From: Synchiropus splendidus
Taxonomy: Eukaryota; Chordata; Actinopteri; Syngnathiformes; Callionymidae
Reading direction: 5' to 3'
NCBI RefSeq assembly: GCF_027744825.2
Contig: NC_071347.1
Span: 12,647,501-12,711,500, forward strand
DNA: 64,000 bases
Below the pieces are notes generated by a model that saw only the letters and a list, made by a program, of their open reading frames with translations, searched no databases and had not been told where the DNA came from. The position numbers were made by a program, and so were the translations under genes. Of this stretch, positions 47,826-57,923 are shown piece after piece (position 1 is the first letter of the stretch; the number at the start of each line of letters is the position of its first letter).

Positions 47826-50800
47826 AAACAGGATTTGACTGTGATCACAGCTTCAATTGTTGCAGGTCCCCGTGGGACCAATTGGACACCAATAATAGAC
47901 GTTTTTATCAGGCTGCAAACGCCTCAATATATGGCTTTAAATGCATCAAAGTTATTCCTGACAAGTGAAGTCTGACAGCCTCTTCAAACTTGTCGTGTTT
48001 ATTGGTGGCCTACCTGGCACCACGAAGTGCACCATCACATCCTTCCTCCACTGCAGCATGACCGGCTGACACAGCAGAGGCTTGGCGTAGACGGTGCTCC
48101 AGGGAGTCGCCACAGGCCTCGCAGGAGTCTTCGCGGATGGCGGGGGTGGAGGGGCGGCGCGGCTGGACGTGGCAGCAGAGGTGACAGAGGCCGGCGCGGA
48201 AGCTGGTACGGCCTCGGTGTTCTCCAAGCTCTCGTCGCCCTGCCTGCCCCGGTGCAGCAGCAGGTAGATGTACTCGGACAGACGCACCACGTTGCGACCT
48301 CTCTCCATCAGCTCCAGCTCCACCAGGTAGCGGTTCCCTCGCGCGGAGTCGCGTCTCTTCTCGACGTTGATGATGCGCAGCAGGGTGTAAATCCTGGCGA
48401 GCAGACAGGGCCAGAAGCTTGAGAAAACACTCTCCAAAATACAATCAGATCGAAATAGAAAAGCCACCAGTGCGAATACTAATTTACACTCCTTTCTCAC
48501 AAGTGCATTAATTATTGTTTGTCTGCGGGCAGCTCACTTCAAACAGTGATATTCATGAGCCTGGCCGCAGCAGGGGGTGTTGTCGGAAAATTAGAATGTA
48601 GGAAAGTTAAAAAAAACAAAACAAAACAAGTGAAGGTTCTTTGCAGAAGCTACCCAGCTGTTTGAACATTGCACATGGATTTATTTTCTTCTTCATGTAC
48701 TGTGTTTAGCTCAGAGGTTGAAGAAACAAAGTGTTACAACGTGTTCAGGATCCCACCATCTCTGTCTTCTCTGGACATCTGTCTAGAAGTCGGAAGAGAA
48801 ACGGAAGTGGGAACTGTGGGAAACACTATAGCAGCGGGTTAATTTATTTATTAATTTATTGAAATGTTAGGTGTTACAGAGGAGTAAGGTTCAGCTTAAG
48901 AGAACCTTACTGGCTCCTGTAAGACCAGAGTGATGTCATCTGCCGTCTGTGAAGTCACTTGAAGAAATATATATATATATATTTTACATTTTTATATTTT
49001 TCTTTTAATTTTTATAGAAGAAATTATTCTATTATATAAAAAAAGAAACCTACTATAAAGGGCATATATTTAATAAACAAATTTAAATGGGCAATGTCGT
49101 TGCAAGAAATGAATGGAAAATATAGATTTATAGTTACAATAGCATTAGAACATGTCACTTTATGTAATTTATAACACTTCTGACCCTTGTTCATACATTT
49201 TCAGTCATATTAAGGGATGAACCTGAGAAAAGGAACCGGTTTATAAGAGCTATAAAGTCTAAACTAATAGCATAAACATTATGTGAACGTAAAGGCTTGT
49301 GTTTGTGATGAGAGAGAACTATAATTTTTTTATAAACTCAGCTTGGCGTTCCACCATAACAGGCTCATAATGGGGATTATGAGCCATTTAAATTCAATTT
49401 TTTTGTAGAAAAATATTCCTACCCTCCGTTTCTCTCGTTGAGCTTCTCCATGTACTGGGCCAGCACGTCCACCACTTCGCTCTCGGCCAGCTGAAGGTTC
49501 CCCGACACGTTACACCGCAGGTCGTTCCAGTCGGAGCGCAGGAGCTCAAAGTCCATAGGATTGACTGAAAATGTCCTCTGCCAGTTGATGCTCTCCTCCG
49601 CCCAGCCCGGCCTGGACTCCACCTCCTCATAACTGTAGTCAGACAGCTCGCCCTCCTCCGGGTCCGGCTCGGGGATGGAGTGGTTGGTGTCGTGCTCTGT
49701 GTCTTCTGGGTCTGGCTGGTGCTCTGTGATCTCCGAGGTCCTGAGATAAGAGGTGACCCGCAGCTGGGTGGTGTTTTCAGTCGTGTTGCTGTGCTCTTGG
49801 TGATGATTCAGAGCGGTTTGTGAGTCAGCTTTCGCAGGAAGGTCAGAGGTCACAGTAGTCTTTAAAGCTTGCTCTCCTTTCATTGGGGTTCTGTCTGACT
49901 TCACCACCCTGGTTGCCGACTTGTCATTGGGGATGTTGTTGCTTCCGTTGTGGGGCGACTTCCCTCCTCTGGTGGGAGGGTTGGGCCACAGCTGAGGAGA
50001 GCTCACCAAACTCCTCCCTCCGGTTATTCCTCCTCCACCTTTGACACCGATATTGACCAGCCTGGTGGTCTTGCCAGTCTGGTAGAGAAAAACCCCCGGG
50101 AAGACCTCCCTCGGGTGACGCGACGCCCTCTCCTCCCTCCTCTCCCGCTCCCTCTCTCTCGCAGGCTTCGGCCTGGTGATGTAGATCCTGTTCTCCTCTT
50201 TCTTTTCCTTCTTGTTGAGGTGGCGAGGGTTGTTGTGGGCCGAGTTGCTCAGAATCTGTTTGGCACGACTGGCAAGGACAGAGAGGGATGACTTTTGTGG
50301 GAAGAGAAGGGAGGACTTGAGTTTACTGGGAACATCGACTCCCTTCTCTCCCTCCCCTCCTCTTCCCTTTATTTCGCGCTCCTCCGGACCAGTGATCCAG
50401 GAGAGGGAGCGGCCGTGGACCACGCTGTCGGCGTCTGACGGACGCACCCTCCCAACTGAAGGACTCGCCTTTATTTCAAGCCTCTTCACACGCTGATCTC
50501 TCTCCCAAACTTTGTCCTCATCTATATGAGGAAAGCGTCTCCTTTCTCTGTGCCGCAAATGTGTTTTGAATCCTCCATCTTCATCAACTGCTTCCTCCTC
50601 CTCCTCCTCTTCTTCTCTCCCTCTGCTGATCGGAGTGGCCCTCAGGTGTTTACGGGTCGGGTTGGAAACATGAGAAGGTTTCTTCGGGGGCTGCGTGCCG
50701 ACGATCTCCGCCTCGTCCTCCACGTCCACCATCTCCTCTTCCTCCAGGAAATCTTGAATAACAAAGAGGACAAACATCCATTCATCCGTTCATCTCCAGG

Positions 50801-53612
50801 AGGGTGTTTGCTCTGTTGACGTTACCATCTGGGTTGGGGAAGAAAAACGATCTATCATCGTCCTCCTCATCCATCTTCATATATTTGTAGAAGCCAAACC
50901 TGGCAGATACACACACACACACACACACACAGACACAAGCTTAATCTCACAGCAAAGAGTTTCATGGATCGCTGGCGTCACAATTATTTGGCATAATCAG
51001 AGTGTCCCCTCTTATATGAGTGACAGAGACAAATGCTCCCTCGGTTTTTCACGTACTTTTCTAAGTAGATGGGCGATTCCCTGTAGAAGCACTTGTTTTC
51101 CCGCTCCATGTGAGTGAGTCGGGTGAAGTCGTTGGGGTACACAAAGGACAGGTAGACCTGGAACGAAGGTCAATAAATCATTCCGGATTTGAACCACACA
51201 ACGTTAAATCCATATGCAGTACTCCCAACTTCCTGAAGGGGGAAGCAGCAGGCAGCGAGTAAGTGCGCTGCAACCCAAGTTGCGTTAAACAGTCGGGTGA
51301 AGTTACTTACGAACTGCAGGCCTTGATATCTGGCGATGGGGAAATCCTTCACCACGTAGGTGGGAGAGTAGAGGCAGGCGGGCAGGACGTTTTCCAAACG
51401 CGACGGGTTGATCAAAGGAGCTGGAGGTCAGATGTGAGTGTTACTCTTAAAATACACTTGAAATTCAATTGCAAAAGTTATTGTTAAACAAAAAGCATTA
51501 GCTGGAATGAAACCAGTCACAGCATAAATGTTTTTAATGGAGGAGGTTTCTGCTCTCTGCTCACATGTGACTCCTGGAAGAGTTTAACCTCCCACACATC
51601 AGGCGCATTAGATGGTCACATTGTGAAGTGGTTCATAATTGTCACCAAACATTCCAGTTCAAGCTCATGACGATTATTAGATGAGGGTCGGCTTCGATTT
51701 TGGAATATATATTTACGTATATGCCTGAAAGCATCCACTCTAAAGTGGTATTTTAAGTCATCCAAACTAAAATATTCAACTCAGGCCAGCAACACAGAGC
51801 ACGACTTCATGTGGTCTAATTTAACAAAGCCGACAATTGAGCGCCATAATGAAGGACCGCGTTTCAAAAGGGAAGAATCATAAAAAGCAAATCAATTTAC
51901 TGCTGTAGAAGTTGTCCCTGGGATCTGGTTTCAGCATGTCGGCGCCGTGCTGCATCACGCCGCCTCTTTCCTGCTCCCTGCGCTGCAGCTCCTCCGGGAG
52001 GCGGACATGACTGGCCAGGGTCTGAGGGATGTGGTCCACGCTGTTCATCTTCAGATCAGACTCGTCTGATCAACGCAGATCATAAGACGCAGAGAAGGGA
52101 AGGAAGGAAGGAAGGAAAGAACTTTGATCAGAGAAGCAGATTCACAATGAGCTTGATTTGATTTTGACAATGAAGATGAAGGGCTGATTCAATAATAGGC
52201 TTTGGAAAGAGGAGACCAGAGGTGCATCAGCCACCAGTTCCACTGTACGTTCGACGACGAGTGGGAGCATCAGTAAAGAACGATGGATGAGACTGTCGTA
52301 GGAACGGAAAGAAGGGAGAGGGACGGTCGATAATGACTGATGAAATAGTTTCATAATGAGCGAGTCAGGAGTCATCACGCAGCTTGTCAACAAAACAATT
52401 ACCTCCGTCACAAAACTGCACGCCAAAAAAGTCATTTCAGTTTGCAGCAGGAACATAACTAATGAAGTCGCTCAGCTCATAAGAACATAAATCCCTAACA
52501 TGAATCCTGTTACTGCCAAACAATACTGGGGACATTGTCCTAATGAGACACCTGTGACTGTTCTCCACTGAAAAGAAAAACCCTGAAGAGTATGGGCTCC
52601 TGCCAACTGGCTTTAAAAGTAAAACAATTACATTTCAGGATCCCAGCTACACAGGGTGAAAGGGGGGGGGCGGGCATAACTTTAAACTCCCTCTCACCAA
52701 CTGAGTCACCAATAAGCCTCTGTACGTTTCTGGACTGTGGGAGGAAACCAGAGTACCCGGTGGAAAAGAAGAAAAACTCCACCAAGAGAAGACTCACTCC
52801 CTAACCAGATTTGCCAAAGGCAAGAATAGAACTTGACTTGTCTTGCTGTGAGGCTGCAGCGTCAATTGCATGAAATGTCCTCTGAATATAAGCGAAGCTC
52901 TCTGTTTGTGGAGTTTCAAGTCATTTTTCTCTCCAAACAACACATTTGTTTTGGGGCGAATTACTTATTCATAGAGTGGAGTTTGCTGGTTAGTTTGTCA
53001 TCAACTTGGGACACTTTCATTTGAGAGCCAGCCAGAGTAGCTTGAGTTGAACGTGTGGATCGACTCCAGTTTAGGGGTTATCATTTGTTCCTTTCATTTA
53101 TTGATCAACAGTGTCCCATGAAATGGCAGCATTTCATGGCCCACAATTAAAAAAAAAAACCCCAACACTTTTAATGTCACTTTTTGAGGTCATAGCTCAG
53201 TCAAACCTGAATGTTTTACATGAATTTCACAAACAACAGGAATTCACCATACACCACATTTATAACAATATTTTACATCCAAAAACGCTACTTCTGAAAC
53301 GCAATTTTCCTCAGTAAATTTACAGAAAATGTAACCCATACTTCTAACATTTCAATATTATATATATAATTATTGAGAAGTTCCCGACAAAATACCGTGG
53401 TGCCATTTGTGCAGAGTGGTATGTGTGTGATGTTTGTAAAATGAGCTTAAAAAGGTCGCTGTGGACATAATTTTTTTCCCATCAAATATTTTGAAATTAA
53501 ACATTTATTGTTGCAGTAGTTGACCAGCAAAACCAAAAGTCCTACCTGTGTACAGGGAGATGTAGGCAGAATCTATCACTTCGTACTTCAGACCAGGAAG
53601 AAATGGGCGCCA
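45127..53612 (-). CDS. b4galnt4: B4GALNT4-like beta-1,4-N-acetylgalactosaminyltransferase (partial, 12 3' exons)
   Basis: Twelve exons with GT/AG borders join in one frame to 949 residues plus stop. The 5' end is missing. Family members are type II Golgi membrane enzymes that transfer GalNAc from UDP-GalNAc to terminal GlcNAc, making LacdiNAc (GalNAc-beta1,4-GlcNAc) on glycans. Visible here: the end of the PA14-type region ([20 protein letters not shown]), conserved segments through [10 protein letters not shown], a long charged variable region (about 173-616), and the GT7 domain with CDLHIHFP (D828, the metal-binding acidic motif position) and [11 protein letters not shown] (902-912). The membrane anchor and most of PA14 lie upstream. 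B4GALNT3 is the alternative; the conserved text and C-terminus (YHSKRGMW) fit B4GALNT4 better. The a/b fish paralogue is unresolved. Confidence 0.9.
45242..46268 (-). other. b4galnt4 intron before last exon
   Basis: AT-rich intron with homopolymer A/T runs (45620-45740). A near-perfect CTCF-like core is at 45976-45990. No gene seen. Confidence 0.8.
45976..45990 (+). promoter_or_regulatory. CTCF-like core motif
   Basis: ACAGCAGGGGGCAGT matches 14 of 15 positions of CCASYAGRKGGCRSY (first base differs). It lies in the last b4galnt4 intron. Motif match only. Confidence 0.4.
46269..46395 (-). CDS. b4galnt4: b4galnt4 exon k (WGGED exon)
   Basis: Residues 870-912 ([20 protein letters not shown] ... 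[13 protein letters not shown]). WGGEDW is the hallmark of beta-1,4-galactosyl/GalNAc transferases; E905 and D906 fill the catalytic-base and substrate positions. Confidence 0.95.
46480..46633 (-). CDS. b4galnt4: b4galnt4 exon j (DxD-region exon)
   Basis: Residues 819-870 ([20 protein letters not shown] ... [14 protein letters not shown]). CDLH stands where other GT7 enzymes have DxD/DVD for metal and UDP-sugar binding. Confidence 0.94.
46634..47171 (-). other. b4galnt4 intron i-j
   Basis: 538 bases of intronic DNA with no recognised element. Confidence 0.8.
47172..47244 (-). CDS. b4galnt4: b4galnt4 exon i
   Basis: Residues 794-818 ([20 protein letters not shown] then VDTIE). The R...[12 protein letters not shown] text is a strongly conserved substrate-site segment of this family. 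No ATG-initiated frame covers it; it was found by reading between exons h and j. Confidence 0.92.
47316..47469 (-). CDS. b4galnt4: b4galnt4 exon h
   Basis: Residues 743-794 ([20 protein letters not shown] ... [20 protein letters not shown]). The VDFESDDMD segment is an acidic motif of the GT7 nucleotide-sugar fold. Confidence 0.94.
47470..48013 (-). other. b4galnt4 intron g-h
   Basis: Contains the compound (AT)n(AG)n microsatellite, plus a 'gatgggcgataac' repeat start near 47600 that resembles a common fish interspersed repeat. Confidence 0.75.
47741..47823. repeat. compound (AT)25(AG)16 microsatellite
   Basis: Pure AT units at 47741-47790 run directly into AG units at 47791-47823. Confidence 0.95.
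48014..48393 (-). CDS. b4galnt4: b4galnt4 exon g
   Basis: Residues 616-743, from [20 protein letters not shown] to [15 protein letters not shown], the start of the catalytic region. An Ala/Pro/Ser-rich insert (about 676-706) interrupts it and looks lineage-variable. GC-rich; the antisense open frame here is a shadow. Confidence 0.92.
48394..49422 (-). other. b4galnt4 intron f-g
   Basis: AT-rich intron of 1029 bases; nothing recognised beyond a short (AT)n near 48967. Confidence 0.8.
49423..50752 (-). CDS. b4galnt4: b4galnt4 exon f (large variable exon)
   Basis: 1330 bases encoding residues 173-616. It starts [20 protein letters not shown] and is rich in Glu, Lys/Arg, Ser and Thr, with an acidic run (REEEEEEEE), [15 protein letters not shown] basic stretches, and a second acidic block ([19 protein letters not shown]). 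Conserved sequence resumes at [20 protein letters not shown] through [12 protein letters not shown]. It is predicted to be a disordered stem-like linker between the PA14 and catalytic parts. Confidence 0.9.
50826..50899 (-). CDS. b4galnt4: b4galnt4 exon e
   Basis: Residues 148-173 ([20 protein letters not shown] then PNPD). A short (AC)n tract sits in the intron just upstream of its acceptor. Confidence 0.92.
51057..51157 (-). CDS. b4galnt4: b4galnt4 exon d
   Basis: Residues 115-148 ([20 protein letters not shown] then [14 protein letters not shown]). The acceptor is cgttccag and the donor aa|gtacgt. Confidence 0.93.
51311..51420 (-). CDS. b4galnt4: b4galnt4 exon c
   Basis: Residues 78-114 ([20 protein letters not shown] then [16 protein letters not shown]). 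The donor is ttc|gtaagt. Confidence 0.93.
51421..51900 (-). other. b4galnt4 intron b-c
   Basis: 480 bases of intronic DNA with no recognised element. Confidence 0.8.
51901..52065 (-). CDS. b4galnt4: b4galnt4 exon b
   Basis: Residues 23-77 of the partial product ([20 protein letters not shown] ... DPRDNFYS). The acceptor is gatcag and the donor a|gtaaat. Confidence 0.92.
52066..53545 (-). other. b4galnt4 intron a-b
   Basis: Contains a short GGAA run (52097-52119) and a common fish repeat segment at 52720-52775. No exon seen. Confidence 0.75.
52720..52775. repeat. fragment of 'ggactgtgggaggaaaccggagtacccgg' repeat
   Basis: The text ggactgtgggaggaaaccag followed by agtacccggtgg is a segment found very widely in fish genomes, usually assigned to retroposon-type repeats. 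Family not determined. Confidence 0.45.
53546..53612 (-). CDS. b4galnt4: b4galnt4 exon a (first found)
   Basis: Encodes [20 protein letters not shown] then YT. The acceptor is ttcacacag and the donor g|gtagg. In relatives a PA14 segment ending VEVG precedes it; I did not find that upstream exon in the window. Confidence 0.92.
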
Positions 53613-53956
53613 CTGTGTGAACACAACAACAGAGCAACATAAGACAAACACTCAGAGAGCGCAGCCCTCTGCCAAGCGGCTCATTCCAACCCAAAGGAAA
53701 TGCCCCCGTGTTATTGTCCTTCAGTTATTCTATCCATATAGCTAGATACATTCCTTTGCACTTGAAATATGATTATAAATAAGAAAGAGTTCAACAGGAC
53801 GGTAGGTGGCAGTAGCTTCCAAAGATTTTCCTGCACAACTTTGCAAGAAAGTTGGTTGAGTCGGGGACAAGACGTGGACTCAACTGGTGATGGGTAGATG
53901 AGATTTCATGAGACAGTATTGCAGGGTTGATGAAACAGCGTCCTGATTTTCAAAGG

Positions 53957-53971
53957 CCACTAGATGGCGCT
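53957..53971 (+). promoter_or_regulatory. CTCF-like core in MITE left arm
   Basis: CCACTAGATGGCGCT matches all 15 positions of CCASYAGRKGGCRSY. Its mirror copy is in the right arm on the opposite strand. Confidence 0.45.
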
Positions 53972-54049
53972 CTTGGTTTAGAAATTTAGATTTAAGTTTA
54001 GAAAGTTTCATTGAATTAGTTGTTCAAGTCCAAACATTTTACAGCAGAC

Positions 54050-54064
54050 GGTGCCACCTGGTGG
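54050..54064 (-). promoter_or_regulatory. CTCF-like core in MITE right arm
   Basis: On the minus strand CCACCAGGTGGCACC matches all 15 positions of the CTCF core consensus, about 80 bases from the left-arm motif and in the opposite orientation. Confidence 0.45.
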
Positions 54065-55150
54065 CCTCTGAAAATCAGGGCACTGTTTCACGAAACCTCA
54101 TTAACACTTCAATACTGTGTCATGAAACCTCATCTACCCATCACGACCATGTACTGACATCAACATGGCCCAAACATTTGGTTGAAATCCTCTTCAAGTT
54201 ATTTTTGCTGACAGACAGATAGACAGACAAATAGCGGAAGTGGCGAGACACCAACCTATTGATCTGAGCGGGATCACAGGAGACATGGGACGCAGGAATG
54301 TTGTACGAACACAAACAAAAGACAATGCGAAGCGGGAAACAGGAGCTAAAACTCCGAAAATAGATCACAAACCACACAAAAATAGAGCCTCGGTGACAGG
54401 TAGTGCGAGAGTAATGGCCTGAAAACAACCACATGCAGGGAGAACGGCGACAAGAGAGGGACAAGCTACAATCATTTTAAATAGATTTCACAATTACCAT
54501 GTCAGTTCTGGTTACCAGGGCTATAATTACAGGAGACAGGTCATTTTCCGACACTTCCAGTCAGGAATACAAACACAAACACTCCCCACTGGACCGTGAC
54601 CACTGCAATGTGTGCACCAAAGTGAATACTAGGAGCTAAAACCCAACACTTTGGCTAAGAGAATATACAAGTCAGACAAATAAGGACGACAAGTCACATT
54701 GAGCAGCAGCAGCAGGAGCGGCTCAGCGGGCCTCCCAAGACTTCACGGTTTGTGCCGCTATTTCACGCTGATTCTCGTCAAGGACAAGTCAGCGTGTCGT
54801 CACAGCCGCATGTGAGAAAGGGCAAAAACACTCACCCATGAGATTTCATATTTATTTCAGCCAATAAGGGGAAAGTTCAAATGGTAATTAGAGATGTTAA
54901 TGCGGCGCGACCTGGCGGAGGAGGAATACATGACAACAGGCGAGAGGAAGCCTGTCAGCGCACGCGACATGTTGCCGTCCTCTGCTCGGCACACGTCATG
55001 TTGATTCCACTGCTTAATAGGCAGGTCTGACTTTAGAAGTGGGTATTTTGTTTTCATATTTTTAGGCATCTATGAACGCTTTTGTAAAACCTATTCATAT
55101 CCCGAGAATCCCTTCATCCAATCTATGAATTCCAGCTCTGATTTGAGATG

Positions 55151-55418
55151 ACATGTAACATTCGACTTACGACCGGGATCGGTTCCGACCAACCGGATAA
55201 GTCGAATGCTATTCAAAATAGCCGACGTGAGGGTTATAGGTGCTACTGTAGAGGTAGATCACTGTGTTAGAGTGAGATGCTGGGATACTGTGCTGCTGTA
55301 ACTGTTGTACGCCATGCCAGACATTGAATAAAAAAAAATAAAAAAAAGCATCTGCTGGCCGTGGCCATAAGTACAGGTGGAAGTAAGCCGGGCAGATCGT
55401 AAGTCGGATGTTACGTGT
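55151..55418. mobile_element. Tigger-like MITE, copy 2
   Basis: The terminal inverted repeats are acatgtaacattcgacttac on the left and gtaagtcggatgttacgtgt on the right. The left end also forms its own hairpin (cgacttacgaccgg...ccggataagtcg). Inverted relative to the copy at 33511-33790. Non-coding. Confidence 0.7.
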
Positions 55419-57852
55419 ATAGCATTGTGGGGTGTGAGATTTGCACGAGCTCCCTGACCTCATGTTTAACAGGGGGAAACGGAAAATCAATATCCAAGTG
55501 GGAATAATAGACAGCACCTGATGGCATGAGGAAACCAGCAGCGTGGCTTTATCACTTCTCATCATGTCTCCACCACCTGGTGACACAATGAGACTTTGAT
55601 ATTGCTTTTATTCGGACGGCCATCGTTGCCGCCGCCTCCGCTGTGAAACCAATTTCTTCGATTCACTCTCGTCGACGCTTCATTTAAACGAAAAGATTAT
55701 TTGTTGCGCTCGCTCCTTTTAATCAATGTGTTCGCCCCTGAAACGGATTAGAGGGTGTTTTGTTGGTGTGAAAGATTCAAGAAATGGAAAAAAAGTTCCA
55801 GTTAATGATCAAGCGGACTCTTTAAAGGCACATGTTTTATTATTCCGATGCAGAAAAATGTGCAGTGCTGCTGCTGAGGACGGGAGAGACGTTGGGCCGT
55901 TCACCTTTGGGACGTGAGAAAAAAAGCAACTCTTGATTTAATAATCACAGTCCCTTGAGGCTGAACACTGTCGCACAAGCACTCGGACTATTTCCATCAT
56001 GGTGAAATCGATTTGAAGCACAGCAGTCAAATTCAATCATGGAGAAGGTGAAACAACAAATTCAGTTCAGACAGTAGGTGCGTTCACACTTCACGCAAAT
56101 GGCCAACACATGAGTGGTTTCCAGTGAGCAAAGTGACCTCAAGCCAAGTTAAAATTAGGTCAGTCTGCTGGGGTCGCGTCTGAACGTAGCGAAAATCTGC
56201 ATCTGAAAATCTGATCCTGTGTCAACTGTGGAGGTGAATAAAGCAAAATAAGACTCGCGCGCCACTGTCTCCGGTTCCATCAGGCACTTCAGTGGTGCCA
56301 GCAGCTCGATCGCTACCCTTAGCTTCTCTTCCACTTTACTTTACTTTTCCCTCTCTGAAGCTGTGATGCTATTGCAACAAAGACCTTACCGCACCCACTG
56401 CCATAATGTACCGCAACGTTTTATTACACGCAATCGTAACAATACATTGACTAGACAGGTGAATAGAATCAGATGCTTTTGAGGAATAGATCACGAACAA
56501 AGAGGATCAATGCCTAATCTAGGGAACAAATTTGACCCTTGGCTCTTGAAATGTTATATAAAAGTGTTGCAGTGCATTATGGGATTCATCAGGCCATTCA
56601 GACATCATCAAGTCACCTCTGTGAAAGGTTGCAGGCAGCCACTAAAGAACACAGAGAACCTACAAACGCCACACACTAAAACCTTGGGTTGCCACACTGG
56701 AATTCACATCACACACGACTGGGTGAAACTTGAGCGCACCCCAGTGGTTGTTGTCATCAAACCATTTTCCTCCAAACTCTGGATTCACGTTAAAAAAGTA
56801 GGTCAATCCTGAAGCATACCGGTCTAAAGTTGAGAGAAAGTCAACATGGCAGATTTGTAGAGGCGGAATAGTAGCTGTTCATCAACTGTGGAAGTATATG
56901 AAAAAACATTGCTGTCCCTGGGGCGATCAGATCCTCCAGAGGTGCTATCACCTTGGTGAGTCATGAATTCCTGCACGTGCTACGATCAGCTTCTGTTTTA
57001 TTTCACTTTTTCGTCTTGTTTATGATAAAACATAAAATCTGGGCTCTGCGACCTGGAAACGCACGAGACTGAGACTCCGCCCACTCTATTGCAGCATCCC
57101 ATTTGATGTACAGACAGGCTGGAATTGAACCCGTGACCTCTGATATAATACTTCTTCGACACAATTGGACCAGACTTGGGAGCAGAGTGAATTAATATAT
57201 GATCTTGGTTGGATTTTAAGTACAACAAACTCACACCAGAGTAACAAAGTTATGAGTAAATCAATGTGAGACCAATCTCAGAACTTACACAGCTATACTT
57301 CCTGCTGTAAGGCGTCTTGGCTGTTTTAAATTGAAGAAGCATTTGGTTGTTCTTACCGTGTGTGAGTCCTCATTTGCTCTCACATGGCTGTTAATGTTTT
57401 CATTCGTGTTCAGCAGATTAATAAACAGTTCCATTGAAGGAAAGTGAATGTGCTCTAGTGTCCACTAGGAAGCGTGGCAACATGCTGCTTTAGATTTTAA
57501 AGATGTTGTGGCTGGAGGATAGGAAAACGTGTTATGTATTCATAGCCGTCACTGGAAGTTGAATCCAGAGTACAACTGCAGAAGCTGTGAGGCCATTTGG
57601 GACAGAGACACTGTTGATGGATGGAAACATTACAATTATTTCTACTCGTATTTAGATACTGGTTCTGCCAAAAATAACAGAAAGACAAGCTCAATATGGT
57701 GGGTCTTAAAAAGAGAGAAGAAAATAGAAAAAAGGAGGATTACCTGATTTAATAAAGGGGGCAATCCATGAAAATTATATTCTACACATAAATGATTGAG
57801 GATGAGGCAATTAATTTCCCCCAAAATATTAGATAAAAAAATAAATAAATAA

Positions 57853-57857
<5 letters not shown>

Positions 57858-57920
<63 letters not shown>
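57858..57920. repeat. (AT)n microsatellite
   Basis: About 31 AT units. Confidence 0.95.

Positions 57921-57923
<3 letters not shown>

Larger units (their letters stand above)
53885..54146. mobile_element. foldback hAT-like MITE with CTCF-like motifs (copy 2)
   Basis: Two long arms are inverted repeats of each other. The left starts gtgatgggtagatgagattt; the right ends aaacctcatctacccatcac. They are complementary for about 80-100 bases with small gaps, up to the 'ggccac..ggtggc/ggccactagatggcgc' segment. About 70 bases of unrelated sequence lie between. There is no coding capacity. The GTGATGGG ends suggest hAT. A shorter relative is at 1153-1300. Confidence 0.75.

Noticed and set aside
48027..48422. 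131-codon plus-strand open frame
   Set aside because: Antisense shadow of GC-rich b4galnt4 exon g.
49950..50496. plus-strand open frames over b4galnt4 exon f
   Set aside because: Antisense to a confirmed coding exon; composition mirrors it and no domain is seen.
53799..53813. CTCF-like text ACGGTAGGTGGCAGT
   Set aside because: Only 13 of 15 consensus positions match, and the mismatches fall in the core; too weak to list.
57100..57190. tRNA-like B box (ggttcaattcc) on the minus strand
   Set aside because: Same problem: no convincing A box or cloverleaf, so no tRNA was called.
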